Shown: positions 1 through 7,443 of the stretch, one piece after another | How positions within the stretch are numbered: position 1 is the stretch's first letter | How the letters are laid out: each line of letters starts with the position of its first letter | Assembly: GCA_903885855.1 (NCBI GenBank) | Contig: CAISKG010000285.1 | Location: 1 to 13,140 of the forward strand | Reading direction: 5' to 3' | DNA length: 13,140 nucleotides | DNA from: an uncultured Planctomycetaceae bacterium | Lineage (GTDB): Bacteria > Planctomycetota > Planctomycetia > Pirellulales > UBA1268 | Translations under genes and position numbers: made by a program | The notes under the pieces: generated by a model | Seen by the model: only the letters and a program-made list of their open reading frames with translations | The model's database searches: none | Told to the model about the DNA's origin: nothing

Positions 1-71
1 AGAGATGTGAGGGTGGCGGCAGTGCGGAGCCTGCGGCGCGCTGGTACGGAGCGGGTGAATTCCTTGAGTTG

Positions 72-1520
72 TCAGGCGAGGATTTCTTTGACGATGTCGC
101 CGTGGACGTCGGTGAGGCGGTAGTCGCGGCCCTGATGGCGGACGGTGAGGCGGAGGTGATCGAGGCCGAGGAGGTGGAGGAGGGTGGCGTTGAGGTCGTG
201 GACGTGCACCGCGTCGGAGACGACGTTGAAGCCGAAGTCGTCGGTGGCGCCGTGGACGTGCCCCGCACGCACGCCGCCGCCGGCGAGCCACATCGAGAAG
301 GCGCGGTTGTGGTGGTCGCGGCCGTCGCTCCCCCCCTGGTTCATCGGGGTGCGGCCGAACTCGCCCCCCCACGTGACCAGCGTGTCGTCGAGGAGGCCGC
401 GCTCGGCGAGATCCGCGACGAGGGCGGCGCTCGCGCGGTCGGTGTCGGCGGCGTTCTTCCGCATCCGGGCGACGAGGTCGCCGTGCGTGTCCCAGGCCTC
501 GTGGAAGAGCTGCACGAAGCGCACGCCGCGCTCGAGGAGGCGCCGCGCCAGGAGGCAGTTGCGGGCGTAGCCGGGCTGGGCCGGGTCGGCGATGCCGTAG
601 CGGTCGAGCACGTGCCGCGGCTCGCTCGAGAGGTCCATCAGCTCAGGCGCGCTCGTCTGGAGCCGGAACGACATCTCGTAGGCCTGGATCCGCGAGGCGA
701 TCTCGGGGTCGCCCACGGCGTCGAGGGCCAGGTCGTTGAGGCGGTGGATCGCGTCGAGCGCCGCACGCTGGCCCTCGCGGTCGATGCCGCGCGGGTTGGC
801 GAGGAACAGCACCGGATCGCCGGTGTTGCGCAGCGGGATCCCGCCGTAGAGCGTGGGAAGGAAGCCGGAGCCGTAGTTGCTCGCCCCGCCGGAGGTGCCG
901 GTGGCGCTGGTGAGCACGACGTAGCCGGGAAGATCCTCGGCCTCGCTCCCGAGGCCGTAGAGCGTCCAGGCGCCGAAGCTCGGCCGGCCGAACTGCTGGC
1001 TGCCGGTGTTCATGAGGATCTGGGCGGGGGCGTGGTTGACCGCGTCGGTGCGCATGGAACGCACGAGGCAGATCCGGTCGGCGATGGCGCCGGTCCAGGG
1101 GAGCAGTTCGCTCATCTCCATGCCGCAGGCGCCGTGGCGGGCGAAGGCGAACTTGGGGGCCAGGAGGGTCGACTGGGGATTGATGAACGCGGCCCGGTAC
1201 CCCTCGAGCAGATCGGCCGGGGGGAGCGTGCCGCCGCGCTTCACGAGCTCGGGCTTGGGGTCGAAGAGCTCGAGGTGCGAGGGCGCGCCGGCCTGGAACA
1301 TCGAGATCACGCGGCGTGCCCGCGGGGGGAAGTGCGGGGCCCTGGGCGCGAGCGGACCGGGCGGGCGGCCCGTCGCGTCCCCCTCGGCGGCGGCCGGCGT
1401 ACGTCCCGAGAGCACCGCGGCGGCCATCCCGGCCAGCGGCAGGCCGCAGTCGCGGAAGAACCAGCGCCGGGCGAGCAGCCGGGCGCGGGCGGCGTGGAGA
1501 AGGGCGGCGAGGGAGCGCAT
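72..1520 (-). CDS. DUF1501 family protein with twin-arginine signal (module 1)
   Basis: This is a 482-residue exported DUF1501 protein. The family is placed in the alkaline phosphatase/sulfatase-like fold group, but its substrate is unknown. The N-terminus carries a twin-arginine motif, RRWFFRD, at residues 18-24. A hydrophobic stretch at 26-38 and an Ala-rich cleavage region near 42-46 follow. Family landmarks are FQAGAPSHLELFDPKP (75-90), HGACGMEMSELLP (129-141), WDTHG (343-347), GGEFGRTP (385-392) and GRDHHNRAFSMWLAGGG (400-416). The His/Asp-rich C-terminal motifs are the likely metal or active-site region, which is inferred from the fold. It lies 16 bases after the PSCyt1/DUF1549/DUF1553 gene and is probably cotranscribed with it. 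The upstream ribosome site is weak, which fits translational coupling. The length is normal for the family. Family identity is secure; molecular function is not. Confidence 0.95.
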   Translation of the reverse strand: MRSLAALLHAARARLLARRWFFRDCGLPLAGMAAAVLSGRTPAAAEGDATGRPPGPLAPRAPHFPPRARRVISMFQAGAPSHLELFDPKPELVKRGGTLPPADLLEGYRAAFINPQSTLLAPKFAFARHGACGMEMSELLPWTGAIADRICLVRSMRTDAVNHAPAQILMNTGSQQFGRPSFGAWTLYGLGSEAEDLPGYVVLTSATGTSGGASNYGSGFLPTLYGGIPLRNTGDPVLFLANPRGIDREGQRAALDAIHRLNDLALDAVGDPEIASRIQAYEMSFRLQTSAPELMDLSSEPRHVLDRYGIADPAQPGYARNCLLARRLLERGVRFVQLFHEAWDTHGDLVARMRKNAADTDRASAALVADLAERGLLDDTLVTWGGEFGRTPMNQGGSDGRDHHNRAFSMWLAGGGVRAGHVHGATDDFGFNVVSDAVHVHDLNATLLHLLGLDHLRLTVRHQGRDYRLTDVHGDIVKEILA

Positions 1521-1536
1521 GGGTTCGTCCGGGGAG

Positions 1537-4500
1537 TCAGTTCTTCGTGACCGTCTCGTCGAGGTTCAGCAGCACGCGGGCGAGCATCGTCCAGGCGGCG
1601 GCGTCCTGCGGCGTCGCGCCGTCGGGGAGCGCCGGCAGCGTGGCCGGGTCGCCGGAGGCCACGGCCCGCGGATCGAGCCAGCCGTCGGCCAGGCGCCGGC
1701 GCTGGCCGGCGAGGAAGTCGAGCATCGTCGCCACCTCGGCGTCGCGCGGGGGCCGGCCGGTGCAGCGCTCGAAGGCGTGGCGCACGCGCGCCGGGTCGTC
1801 GGCGCCCCCCTCGGAGAGCACCCGGAGGGCGAGGGCCCGGGCGGCCTCCACGAACACCGGCTCGTTCAGGGCGGCGAGCGCGGCCAGGGGCGTGTTCGAC
1901 CGCATCCGCGCCGCGCAGGCGGTGTCGCCGTTGGGGGAATCGAAGGCGGCCAGGAGCGGATCGGGCATCGAGCGCTTGCGGTGGAGGTAGACGCTGCGGC
2001 GGTAGCGCTCGGGCGCCGCGGCGGCCTGCCAACTCACCCCGCCGTAGTTGTAGTCGAGGACGTTCTGCGGCACCGGCGCCATCACCCCCGGCCCCCCGAG
2101 GCGGTGCACGACGAGGCCGGAGACCGCGAGCGCCAGGTCGCGTACCACCTCGGCGTCGGCGCGGAAACGGGGCCCGCGGGCGAGGTGGCGGTTGGCCGGA
2201 TCGGCGGCGAGCGCCGCCGCGTCGGCGCGCGACGACTGCTTGTAGGTGTCGCTCGTGACGATCCGGCGCACCAGCGCCTTCTGGCTCCACCCCGACTCGA
2301 CGAAATCGACCGCCAGCCAGTCGAGCAGGTCGCGGTGCGCCGGCAGCGGGCTGCGGGTGCCGAAGTCGTCGGGCACCTCGGCGAGGCCGCGGCCGAAGAT
2401 CGCCTGCCAGGCGCGGTTGACCGCCACGCGGGCCGCCAGCGGCGATTCGGGCGCCACCAGCCACCGGGCGAAGGCGAGGCGGTCGGCGGGCGCGTCGGCG
2501 GGCAGCGGATGGAGGGCCGCCGGCACGTGCGGCGCCACCGCGTGCAGCGGCTTCATCCACTCGCCCCGCTCGAGGAGCCGGGTGATGCGCCGCCGCGAGG
2601 GATCACGTGCGGCGAGGTGGAGCACCGTCGTGTGCGCCGGCGGCATCTCGCGCCAGATCCCGTCGATGGCCGCGTTGGCGGCGGCGAGCTCCGGCACGGT
2701 CTTCCGCCAGGCCTCGAAGATCGCGCCGCGCTCGGCGTCGCTCCGCTCCCCCTCGGGCCGGCGCAGGGCCAGGATGCAGGCGTGGTCGATGGGGGGCGCG
2801 GCGGGGTCGGGGGCGGTGGTGAGCGAGAAACGCGCCGCCCCCACGAGGCTCGGCGTGCCGGGCCAGTGGAGCGCGATCTTGAGTTTCACCCCCTCCGGGA
2901 AGTCGAGCGGCCGCTCGAAGCGGAGCACCGCCGCCGAGGGCTGGTGGCGCCGCTCCGGACCCCGGTCGGCCTTCCACCAGGTGGCGTGGTTGCCGTCGAC
3001 GAGGTTGGCGACCGGCCCGATGGAACGCCGCTCGTTCGGCTTGTCGGCCGGCGGCGGCGGGGCGCTCTCCGGCTCGGAGAAGTCGGCGGTGGGATGCACG
3101 AGCGCGAGCTTCTCCCAGGCGTCGGCGCCCGGCCGCTGCACGAAGGCCTCCACCTCGCCGAGCGCCCAGGGGCCGTGCCGACCGGGGCCGTTCTGGAAGA
3201 GATCGCCGTGCAGGAGCGCCTCCACCTGCAGCCCCGTCACGCCCGTCATCCGCGGCTCGGTGACGACGAAGATCTCGGGGCCGTGCATCCCCAGGGTGAG
3301 CACGAGCCGCTCCTCCTCCTGCGTGGGATGGTTGAGCCCCCCGACGCTCCCCAGCTCGACGCAGTCGAGCGCCGTCCAGGGCACGAGCGTCGCCGCGACG
3401 CCGTCGGCCCAGGCCTTCGATTCCCCCTCCCAGCCGGGGCGGGCGGCCTTGATCGCCCCCTCCGCCTCGGCGAGACGGCGGCGCACGTCGGCCATCGTCG
3501 CCGCCTCCCCGGGCGTGCGCACCGCCGAGCGCGCCTCGTGGGTGTCGTTGAGGAAGGCGAAGAGCCCGTAGTACTCCTCGTGCGTGAGCGGATCGAACTT
3601 GTGCGTGTGGCATTGGCCGCACTGGATCGAGAGTCCGAGCACGGCCTTGCCGAGGCAGTCCATCCGGTCGAACATCTCGACCATCCGGAACTCCTCCGGG
3701 ATGATCGCCCCCTCCTCGTTGAGCATGCTGTTGCGGAGGAATCCGGTGGCCACGATCTGGTCCTGCGACGCGCCCGGAAGGAGATCGCCGGCGACCTGCT
3801 CGATCACGAAGCGGTCGTAGGGGAGGTCGCGATTGAGGGCCGCGATCACCCAGTCGCGCCAGGCCCACTGCTCGCGCGGGGAATCCTTCTCGTAGCCGTT
3901 GGTGTCGGAGTAGCGGGCGACGTCGAGCCAGTGCCGCGCCCACTTCTCGCCGTAGCGCTCGCTCGCCAGGAGTTTGTCCACGGTGGCGTCGTGGCCGTCG
4001 CGGAGGTAGGCGGCGACGTCGGCGGCCGACGGCGGCAGGCCGACGACGTCGAGCCACAGCCGGCGGCAGAGGGTGCCCGGATCGGCCGGCGGCGCGGGGG
4101 CGAGGCCGTGGGCCGGGAGTCGCGCCCGCACGAAGGCGTCGACGGGGTTCGTGGGCGGGGGCGTCGCCTCCGGCAGCGCCGGCCGCACCGGCGGCACGAA
4201 GGCCCAGTGCTTCGCATACGCGGCGCCGGCGGCGATCCAGCGCTCGAGGAGATCCTTCTGGGAGGCGGTGAGCGGCTTGGCGTGCGCCGGCGGCGGCATC
4301 ACCGCGTCGGGATCGCCGGAACGGATGCGGGCCACGAGAAGGCTCTCCGCCGGCTTCCCCGGGACGATCGCCGTGGGCCCGGAGTCGCCGCCGGCCAGGG
4401 CCCCGTCACGCACGTCGAGGCGCAGCCCCCCCTGCCGTGCCGCCGCGTCGACGCCGTGGCAGGCCGAGCAGTGCTCGGCGAGGATCGGCTGGATCTCGCG

Positions 4501-4611
4501 CTCGAAGTCGGGGGGGGCGGACGCCGGCGCCGTCTCGCCGGCGGCGCCGGAGGCGGCTGCCAGGAGCAGGCACGCGGTCGCCACCGTGATTCGTTTCGCC
4601 ATGGGGTGCAT
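1537..4611 (-). CDS. PSCyt1/DUF1549/DUF1553 planctomycete cytochrome-like protein with discoidin-like insert (module 1)
   Basis: This is a 1024-residue exported multidomain protein. A Sec-type signal (MAKRITV, then a hydrophobic stretch ending in Ala-Gly) occupies about residues 4-25. The PSCyt1 cytochrome-c-like domain has a CSACH heme-attachment motif at 48-52 and a candidate axial Met at 105 in VMPPP. DUF1549 (about 155-365) includes a second heme-type motif, CGQCH, at 331-335. Residues about 410-605 form a predicted beta-rich insert with VANLVDGNHATWW, resembling F5/8-type discoidin (sugar-binding) modules. DUF1553 spans about 680-945. The protein probably carries covalent heme and handles electrons in the periplasm, but the reaction is unknown. 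The start is ambiguous: GGAG (4614-4617) lies 2 bases before the ATG at 4611 and 11 bases before the in-frame ATG at 4602, and the latter gives a cleaner signal peptide. DUF1501 follows after 16 bases. Confidence 0.95.
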   Translation of the reverse strand: MHPMAKRITVATACLLLAAASGAAGETAPASAPPDFEREIQPILAEHCSACHGVDAAARQGGLRLDVRDGALAGGDSGPTAIVPGKPAESLLVARIRSGDPDAVMPPPAHAKPLTASQKDLLERWIAAGAAYAKHWAFVPPVRPALPEATPPPTNPVDAFVRARLPAHGLAPAPPADPGTLCRRLWLDVVGLPPSAADVAAYLRDGHDATVDKLLASERYGEKWARHWLDVARYSDTNGYEKDSPREQWAWRDWVIAALNRDLPYDRFVIEQVAGDLLPGASQDQIVATGFLRNSMLNEEGAIIPEEFRMVEMFDRMDCLGKAVLGLSIQCGQCHTHKFDPLTHEEYYGLFAFLNDTHEARSAVRTPGEAATMADVRRRLAEAEGAIKAARPGWEGESKAWADGVAATLVPWTALDCVELGSVGGLNHPTQEEERLVLTLGMHGPEIFVVTEPRMTGVTGLQVEALLHGDLFQNGPGRHGPWALGEVEAFVQRPGADAWEKLALVHPTADFSEPESAPPPPADKPNERRSIGPVANLVDGNHATWWKADRGPERRHQPSAAVLRFERPLDFPEGVKLKIALHWPGTPSLVGAARFSLTTAPDPAAPPIDHACILALRRPEGERSDAERGAIFEAWRKTVPELAAANAAIDGIWREMPPAHTTVLHLAARDPSRRRITRLLERGEWMKPLHAVAPHVPAALHPLPADAPADRLAFARWLVAPESPLAARVAVNRAWQAIFGRGLAEVPDDFGTRSPLPAHRDLLDWLAVDFVESGWSQKALVRRIVTSDTYKQSSRADAAALAADPANRHLARGPRFRADAEVVRDLALAVSGLVVHRLGGPGVMAPVPQNVLDYNYGGVSWQAAAAPERYRRSVYLHRKRSMPDPLLAAFDSPNGDTACAARMRSNTPLAALAALNEPVFVEAARALALRVLSEGGADDPARVRHAFERCTGRPPRDAEVATMLDFLAGQRRRLADGWLDPRAVASGDPATLPALPDGATPQDAAAWTMLARVLLNLDETVTKN

Positions 4612-4620
4612 CGCTCCGCG

Positions 4621-4637
4621 GGCGGGGCCTCCCCGCC
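4621..4637 (-). other. GC hairpin in the leader of the module 1 cytochrome-like gene
   Basis: A perfect inverted repeat has seven-base arms (4621-4627 and 4631-4637) and a three-base loop. On the minus strand it ends nine bases before the ATG at 4611, just before the GGAG at 4614-4617. It lies 39 bases past the deacetylase stop. No T run follows it on the minus strand, so it is not a standard intrinsic terminator. It could instead influence translation or protect an RNA end. Confidence 0.4.
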
Positions 4638-4647
4638 CCCCGGGGCC

Positions 4648-4656
4648 ATGCTAGCA
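4648..4656 (-). promoter_or_regulatory. Possible extended -10 element for module 1
   Basis: The minus strand reads TGCTAGCAT, which fits the extended -10 form TGnTAnnnT. The expected transcript start near 4641 would give a leader of 30-39 bases. No clear -35 element is visible. A matching arrangement occurs before the second module, which raises its credibility slightly. Confidence 0.3.
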
Positions 4657-4676
4657 CGCCGCCGACGGCGGGGTCT

Positions 4677-7193
4677 TCAGGCCGGGTAGAAGCCCCTGAC
4701 CCGCAGGACCGCGATCGGCCTCCCGTCGCCGGTCCATTGGACCCGTTCGAAGCGGATCCGGAAGTGTTCGTCGATGGGGCCGTAGTCGAATTCCTTGGTC
4801 TGCCCGGCGGTCATGTCGCCGGTGCCCTTGAATCGTTCCCGCAGCACGAAGGTGCCGTCGCCGCGAATCCCGGCGGCGAATTGGATGAGCCCGAAGTGAT
4901 CCGGGAAGAGGGGCATCGGGTCGAGTTGCGGGCCGATGAAGAACGAGAACGACTGCCGGAGATCGCCCTCGGTGGTGTCGACGCGGCGCGAGAGGGCGAA
5001 CATGAGCGAGGTGCCCCTCCCGGATCGGTCGGGCTCGATGAGCGACCACGCCATGTCCCACCCCTCTCCCCCCGGCCTTCCGACGGCCACGTTCCCGCTG
5101 TTGGCGAAGAGGGCGGGAGTCTCGTTGACGACGAGGACGAGCACCTGCGTCAGGTCGAGCGTGCCGGAGGCGAAGACCTTGGTGAAGGAGAAGGCGGTGG
5201 CGTCGGAATGATTCCCCGCCCGGTCGCGCTGCCGGACGAGGACGTCGTTGCGCCCGAAGGCGGCCTGGAAGCGAGGCTTCCAGGTGCGCCCCTCGTCGCT
5301 CGAGTATTCGATCCGGGCGCCCCGTTCGGCGCCGGTGACCACGAGGCGGCCGTCGGTCGTGATCCGGTCGCCGGGCTCTCCGGTGTCGCTCCGCAGCGCC
5401 ACCGCCGGGGCCGCGGCGGCGCGGTCGAGCCTGAAACGCACGGGGGCGCTGGGACGGGAGACGTTGCCCGCCTCGTCGACGCAGCGGATGCGGACGACCG
5501 TCGGCCCGTCGGCGGGGGCGTAGACGTCGCTGAAGGGAGCGCCGTTGACGGAGTACTGGACGCGGGCATCGGTGTCGACGCGGGCGACGCGCAGCGTCGG
5601 ATCGTTGGTCAGGCCCCCCGGCCGGCCCTGGCGCAGGGCCACCAGCGGCCGCGCGGGGGGGGTGGTGTCGAAGTTGATCCGCACCGGCTGGAGCGTGGAG
5701 GAGGTGCCGTCGGCGCCGTACTGCCGGAAGACCGCGGTGTTCATGCCCTGCCGCAGCGGCGGGAGCGCGGCGCTGTTCGACGCGTCGACCACCAGCCGGG
5801 TCCAGGGGCCGTCGTTGACCCGCACCTCGGTCGTGTAGCCGCTGTAGAGGTTGCCGAGGGTGATCCTCGGCGTGTTGACCGCGACCACGCCCGGTGCCGA
5901 CAGGGGAGCCTGGATCTCCACGCGGTCGTCGAGGGGCACGGGATTCCGCATCCAGTCGACGATCTGCTGGCCGCTGACGATCCGCACCTCGGGCTTGGAG
6001 CGGGCGTAGTCGAGGAAGTCGGTGATCGTCTTCCGCATCTCGGCGACGGTCACGTGCGGGGCGTTCTCCGCGACCCACGATTCGAGGTAGTACTGCGAGT
6101 GGGTGCCGAAGCAGAACGGGGCGCGGTTGCCGGCGAGGCGGATGTCGAGGTTGTACTTGAGCAGCCCGAGCACCTCGGCGCCGGTGAGCGCGGGGCCGGT
6201 CTTTTTCCCCTGGGCGTCGACCTTGCCGAGGAAGACGTTGTAGTCGAAGCCGGTGACGTGGACGTCGGTCGGCCCGATGGAGGCCCACCCGGCGCGGAGC
6301 TTCGCGGCGACGTCGGAGAGGCCGTAGGCCTTCTCCTCGACGGCGTCCGGGATGCGCAGCGCATACGCCGGCACTTCCCACAGCCCCGGCGTGGCCGGCA
6401 CCTCGAAGGAATCGGGATTCTTGGGATCGGCCTTCGCGCCGGCGGCGTGGTCGGGCGATCCCGCGTCGAGCGTGTAGGGGAAGGGGAAGTTCTTGTCGTC
6501 GTCGGAGATCGCCTCGATGGAGCATTCGTAGGTGAATCCCAGCTGCGACAGCGCCGGGAAGAGATGCTTGCCGTACTCCAGGAACGGCGAGCGGTAGCCG
6601 GTCACCTTGGAGAGATCCAGCCCGCCGGGATTCTGGAGGGCGGCGTTGCACTGCACGAGGAACGTCGTCCAGTCGGCCACCGTGGCCTGGTTGCTCAAAT
6701 ACTGGACCATGCCGTTCCAGCCCCCCTTGTCGATCAGGACCTGGGCGTGGTGGTCGAAGGTGTGGTTGCCCACCTCGTGCCCGGCCGCCACGATCGATTT
6801 GAAGGCGGTGACGAGGGCGGCCGGATCCGCTCCGAGGAGGAGGCCCGCGCCCTCGCCGTCGCCGGGGGGTACCTCGGGGGTCGACGGTGTCGACGGGCCG
6901 AATCCGACGCTGTTCATGTAGAACGACGTCGTGATCGGGCCCCCCTTGGCGTCGGTGCGGTCGCCGAACGACTTCACCACCCAGTCGATTCCCAGGGGCT
7001 CGGTGTTGTCGTCCCAGCCGAGCGACACGAACTGCGGGGTGCGGATGGTGTCGATCGGGGAGTGGAGCGAACGGGGCACGTTGTCGGGTGTCACCGAGTA
7101 CAGCTGCCGCGCCTCGAGGGCCTCGAGCGCGAGCCCGCGGCGGTGCTTCGGTGCCTGTGACTTCGATGCCTGTCGCTGCTTTGCCTGTCGCAT
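4677..7193 (-). CDS. Secreted polysaccharide deacetylase (NodB-homology, CE4-like) with Ig-like domains
   Basis: This is an 838-residue protein. Residues 1-20 are basic with a triple pentapeptide repeat, followed by LALEALEARQLYSV (21-33), a form of the LExLExRxL N-terminal motif of large planctomycete exported proteins. The NodB-like domain (about 52-420) shows all the expected motifs: SLGWDDN (57-63, Asp61/62), GHEVGNHTFDHH (138-149, metal-type H144 and H148), GYRSPF (199-204) and FGTHSQYY (362-369). By family this predicts metal-dependent removal of acetyl groups from an N-acetylated polysaccharide such as chitin or peptidoglycan. FPYTLD (238-243) and LWEVP (271-275) recall the animal chitin-deacetylase-like subgroup. 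Two or three bacterial Ig-like repeats follow (about 425-670, with DEAGNVS and DRAGNHSD ends), then an unassigned C-terminal domain (675-838). The ATG at 7193 has GAGGA 9 bases upstream. A GTG at 7220 would add nine residues. Confidence 0.92.
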   Translation of the reverse strand: MRQAKQRQASKSQAPKHRRGLALEALEARQLYSVTPDNVPRSLHSPIDTIRTPQFVSLGWDDNTEPLGIDWVVKSFGDRTDAKGGPITTSFYMNSVGFGPSTPSTPEVPPGDGEGAGLLLGADPAALVTAFKSIVAAGHEVGNHTFDHHAQVLIDKGGWNGMVQYLSNQATVADWTTFLVQCNAALQNPGGLDLSKVTGYRSPFLEYGKHLFPALSQLGFTYECSIEAISDDDKNFPFPYTLDAGSPDHAAGAKADPKNPDSFEVPATPGLWEVPAYALRIPDAVEEKAYGLSDVAAKLRAGWASIGPTDVHVTGFDYNVFLGKVDAQGKKTGPALTGAEVLGLLKYNLDIRLAGNRAPFCFGTHSQYYLESWVAENAPHVTVAEMRKTITDFLDYARSKPEVRIVSGQQIVDWMRNPVPLDDRVEIQAPLSAPGVVAVNTPRITLGNLYSGYTTEVRVNDGPWTRLVVDASNSAALPPLRQGMNTAVFRQYGADGTSSTLQPVRINFDTTPPARPLVALRQGRPGGLTNDPTLRVARVDTDARVQYSVNGAPFSDVYAPADGPTVVRIRCVDEAGNVSRPSAPVRFRLDRAAAAPAVALRSDTGEPGDRITTDGRLVVTGAERGARIEYSSDEGRTWKPRFQAAFGRNDVLVRQRDRAGNHSDATAFSFTKVFASGTLDLTQVLVLVVNETPALFANSGNVAVGRPGGEGWDMAWSLIEPDRSGRGTSLMFALSRRVDTTEGDLRQSFSFFIGPQLDPMPLFPDHFGLIQFAAGIRGDGTFVLRERFKGTGDMTAGQTKEFDYGPIDEHFRIRFERVQWTGDGRPIAVLRVRGFYPA
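7146..7190 (-). repeat. Three imperfect 15-base tandem repeats at the start of the deacetylase gene
   Basis: The five codons after the ATG are repeated three times (7176-7190, 7161-7175, 7146-7160), each with the core ACAGGCA. They encode RQAKQ, RQASK and SQAPK, giving a positively charged, Gln-rich leader directly before the LExLExRxL motif. The repeat preserves the frame. It probably arose by slippage or duplication and is tolerated because only net charge matters in this part of an export signal; the last point is inference. Confidence 0.85.
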
Positions 7194-7236
7194 GGCTCGG
7201 GTTCCTCGTGACGCTCCCACCCCGGATGAATTCCGC

Positions 7237-7265
7237 TATGTAACGCACGACCCGCTCCGACACAA
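7237..7265 (-). promoter_or_regulatory. Possible sigma-70-type promoter for the deacetylase
   Basis: On the minus strand, TTGTGT (7260-7265) and TACATA (7237-7242) are separated by exactly 17 bases. They lie in one of the few A/T-richer patches of the intergenic region. The predicted transcript start near 7230 would give a leader of about 37 bases before the ATG at 7193. Each hexamer matches the consensus at only about three positions, so this is a weak candidate. Confidence 0.3.
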
Positions 7266-7304
7266 GAAACCGGCCCTCGGGGCACCGCCCGCGTTCGCCG
7301 CGAT

Positions 7305-7318
7305 GGGGCCGCGGCCCC
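7305..7318. promoter_or_regulatory. 14-base perfect palindrome in the divergent intergenic region
   Basis: GGGGCCGCGGCCCC is a perfect palindrome lying between the divergent deacetylase and lactonase genes. It sits just upstream of a TACACT sequence at 7325-7330 that could be a -10 element for the lactonase. It could be an operator or simply a by-product of the high GC content. No known regulator site is recognised. Confidence 0.25.
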
Positions 7319-7368
7319 CCGGGCTACACTGGAGCGGGGGCCGGTTCCCCGCATCGCGTCCGCGGTCC

Positions 7369-7394
7369 CCGGAGCCGGAGCCGGAGCCGGAGCC
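7369..7394. repeat. GGAGCC hexanucleotide tandem repeat
   Basis: Four perfect GGAGCC units (7371-7394) plus a partial copy lie about 50-75 bases upstream of the lactonase ATG, in its probable untranslated leader. Read in the lactonase frame they would encode alternating Pro-Glu, but the gene's own start with a good ribosome site lies downstream. The units resemble a short microsatellite and could vary in copy number between strains. Confidence 0.8.
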
Positions 7395-7443
7395 GCAGAA
7401 CGTTGTCCGCTTTCCGTATGCCACAGCCCCACGGGGGAGATCC

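Noticed and set aside
1..71. Left edge, checked for the end of another gene
   Set aside because: No convincing coding signal, RNA gene or terminator is visible in this short stretch.
4659..4671. Short CCGCC/GGCGG hairpin just after the deacetylase stop, considered as a terminator
   Set aside because: It has only five pairs and no following T run on the minus strand, and such GC inverted repeats are common here.
1006..4689. 1227-codon plus-strand open frame opposite module 1
   Set aside because: It is antisense to well-supported domains, low in complexity and rich in Arg, Gly, Val and His. Long antisense frames are expected at this GC content.
4737..7160. 807-codon plus-strand open frame opposite the deacetylase
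   Set aside because: It is antisense to a gene with clear NodB motifs, shows no recognisable motif of its own, and has the composition of a GC-driven shadow.
4651..7263. 870-codon minus-strand frame overlapping the deacetylase in another frame
   Set aside because: It is slightly longer than the real gene but Arg/Pro-rich without motifs. The other frame contains the complete deacetylase motif set.
6931..7443. In-frame upstream extension of the lactonase by 171 codons, including a Pro-Glu repeat
   Set aside because: It would overlap the deacetylase gene on the other strand and bury the Tat signal. The ATG at 7444 has a strong ribosome site.
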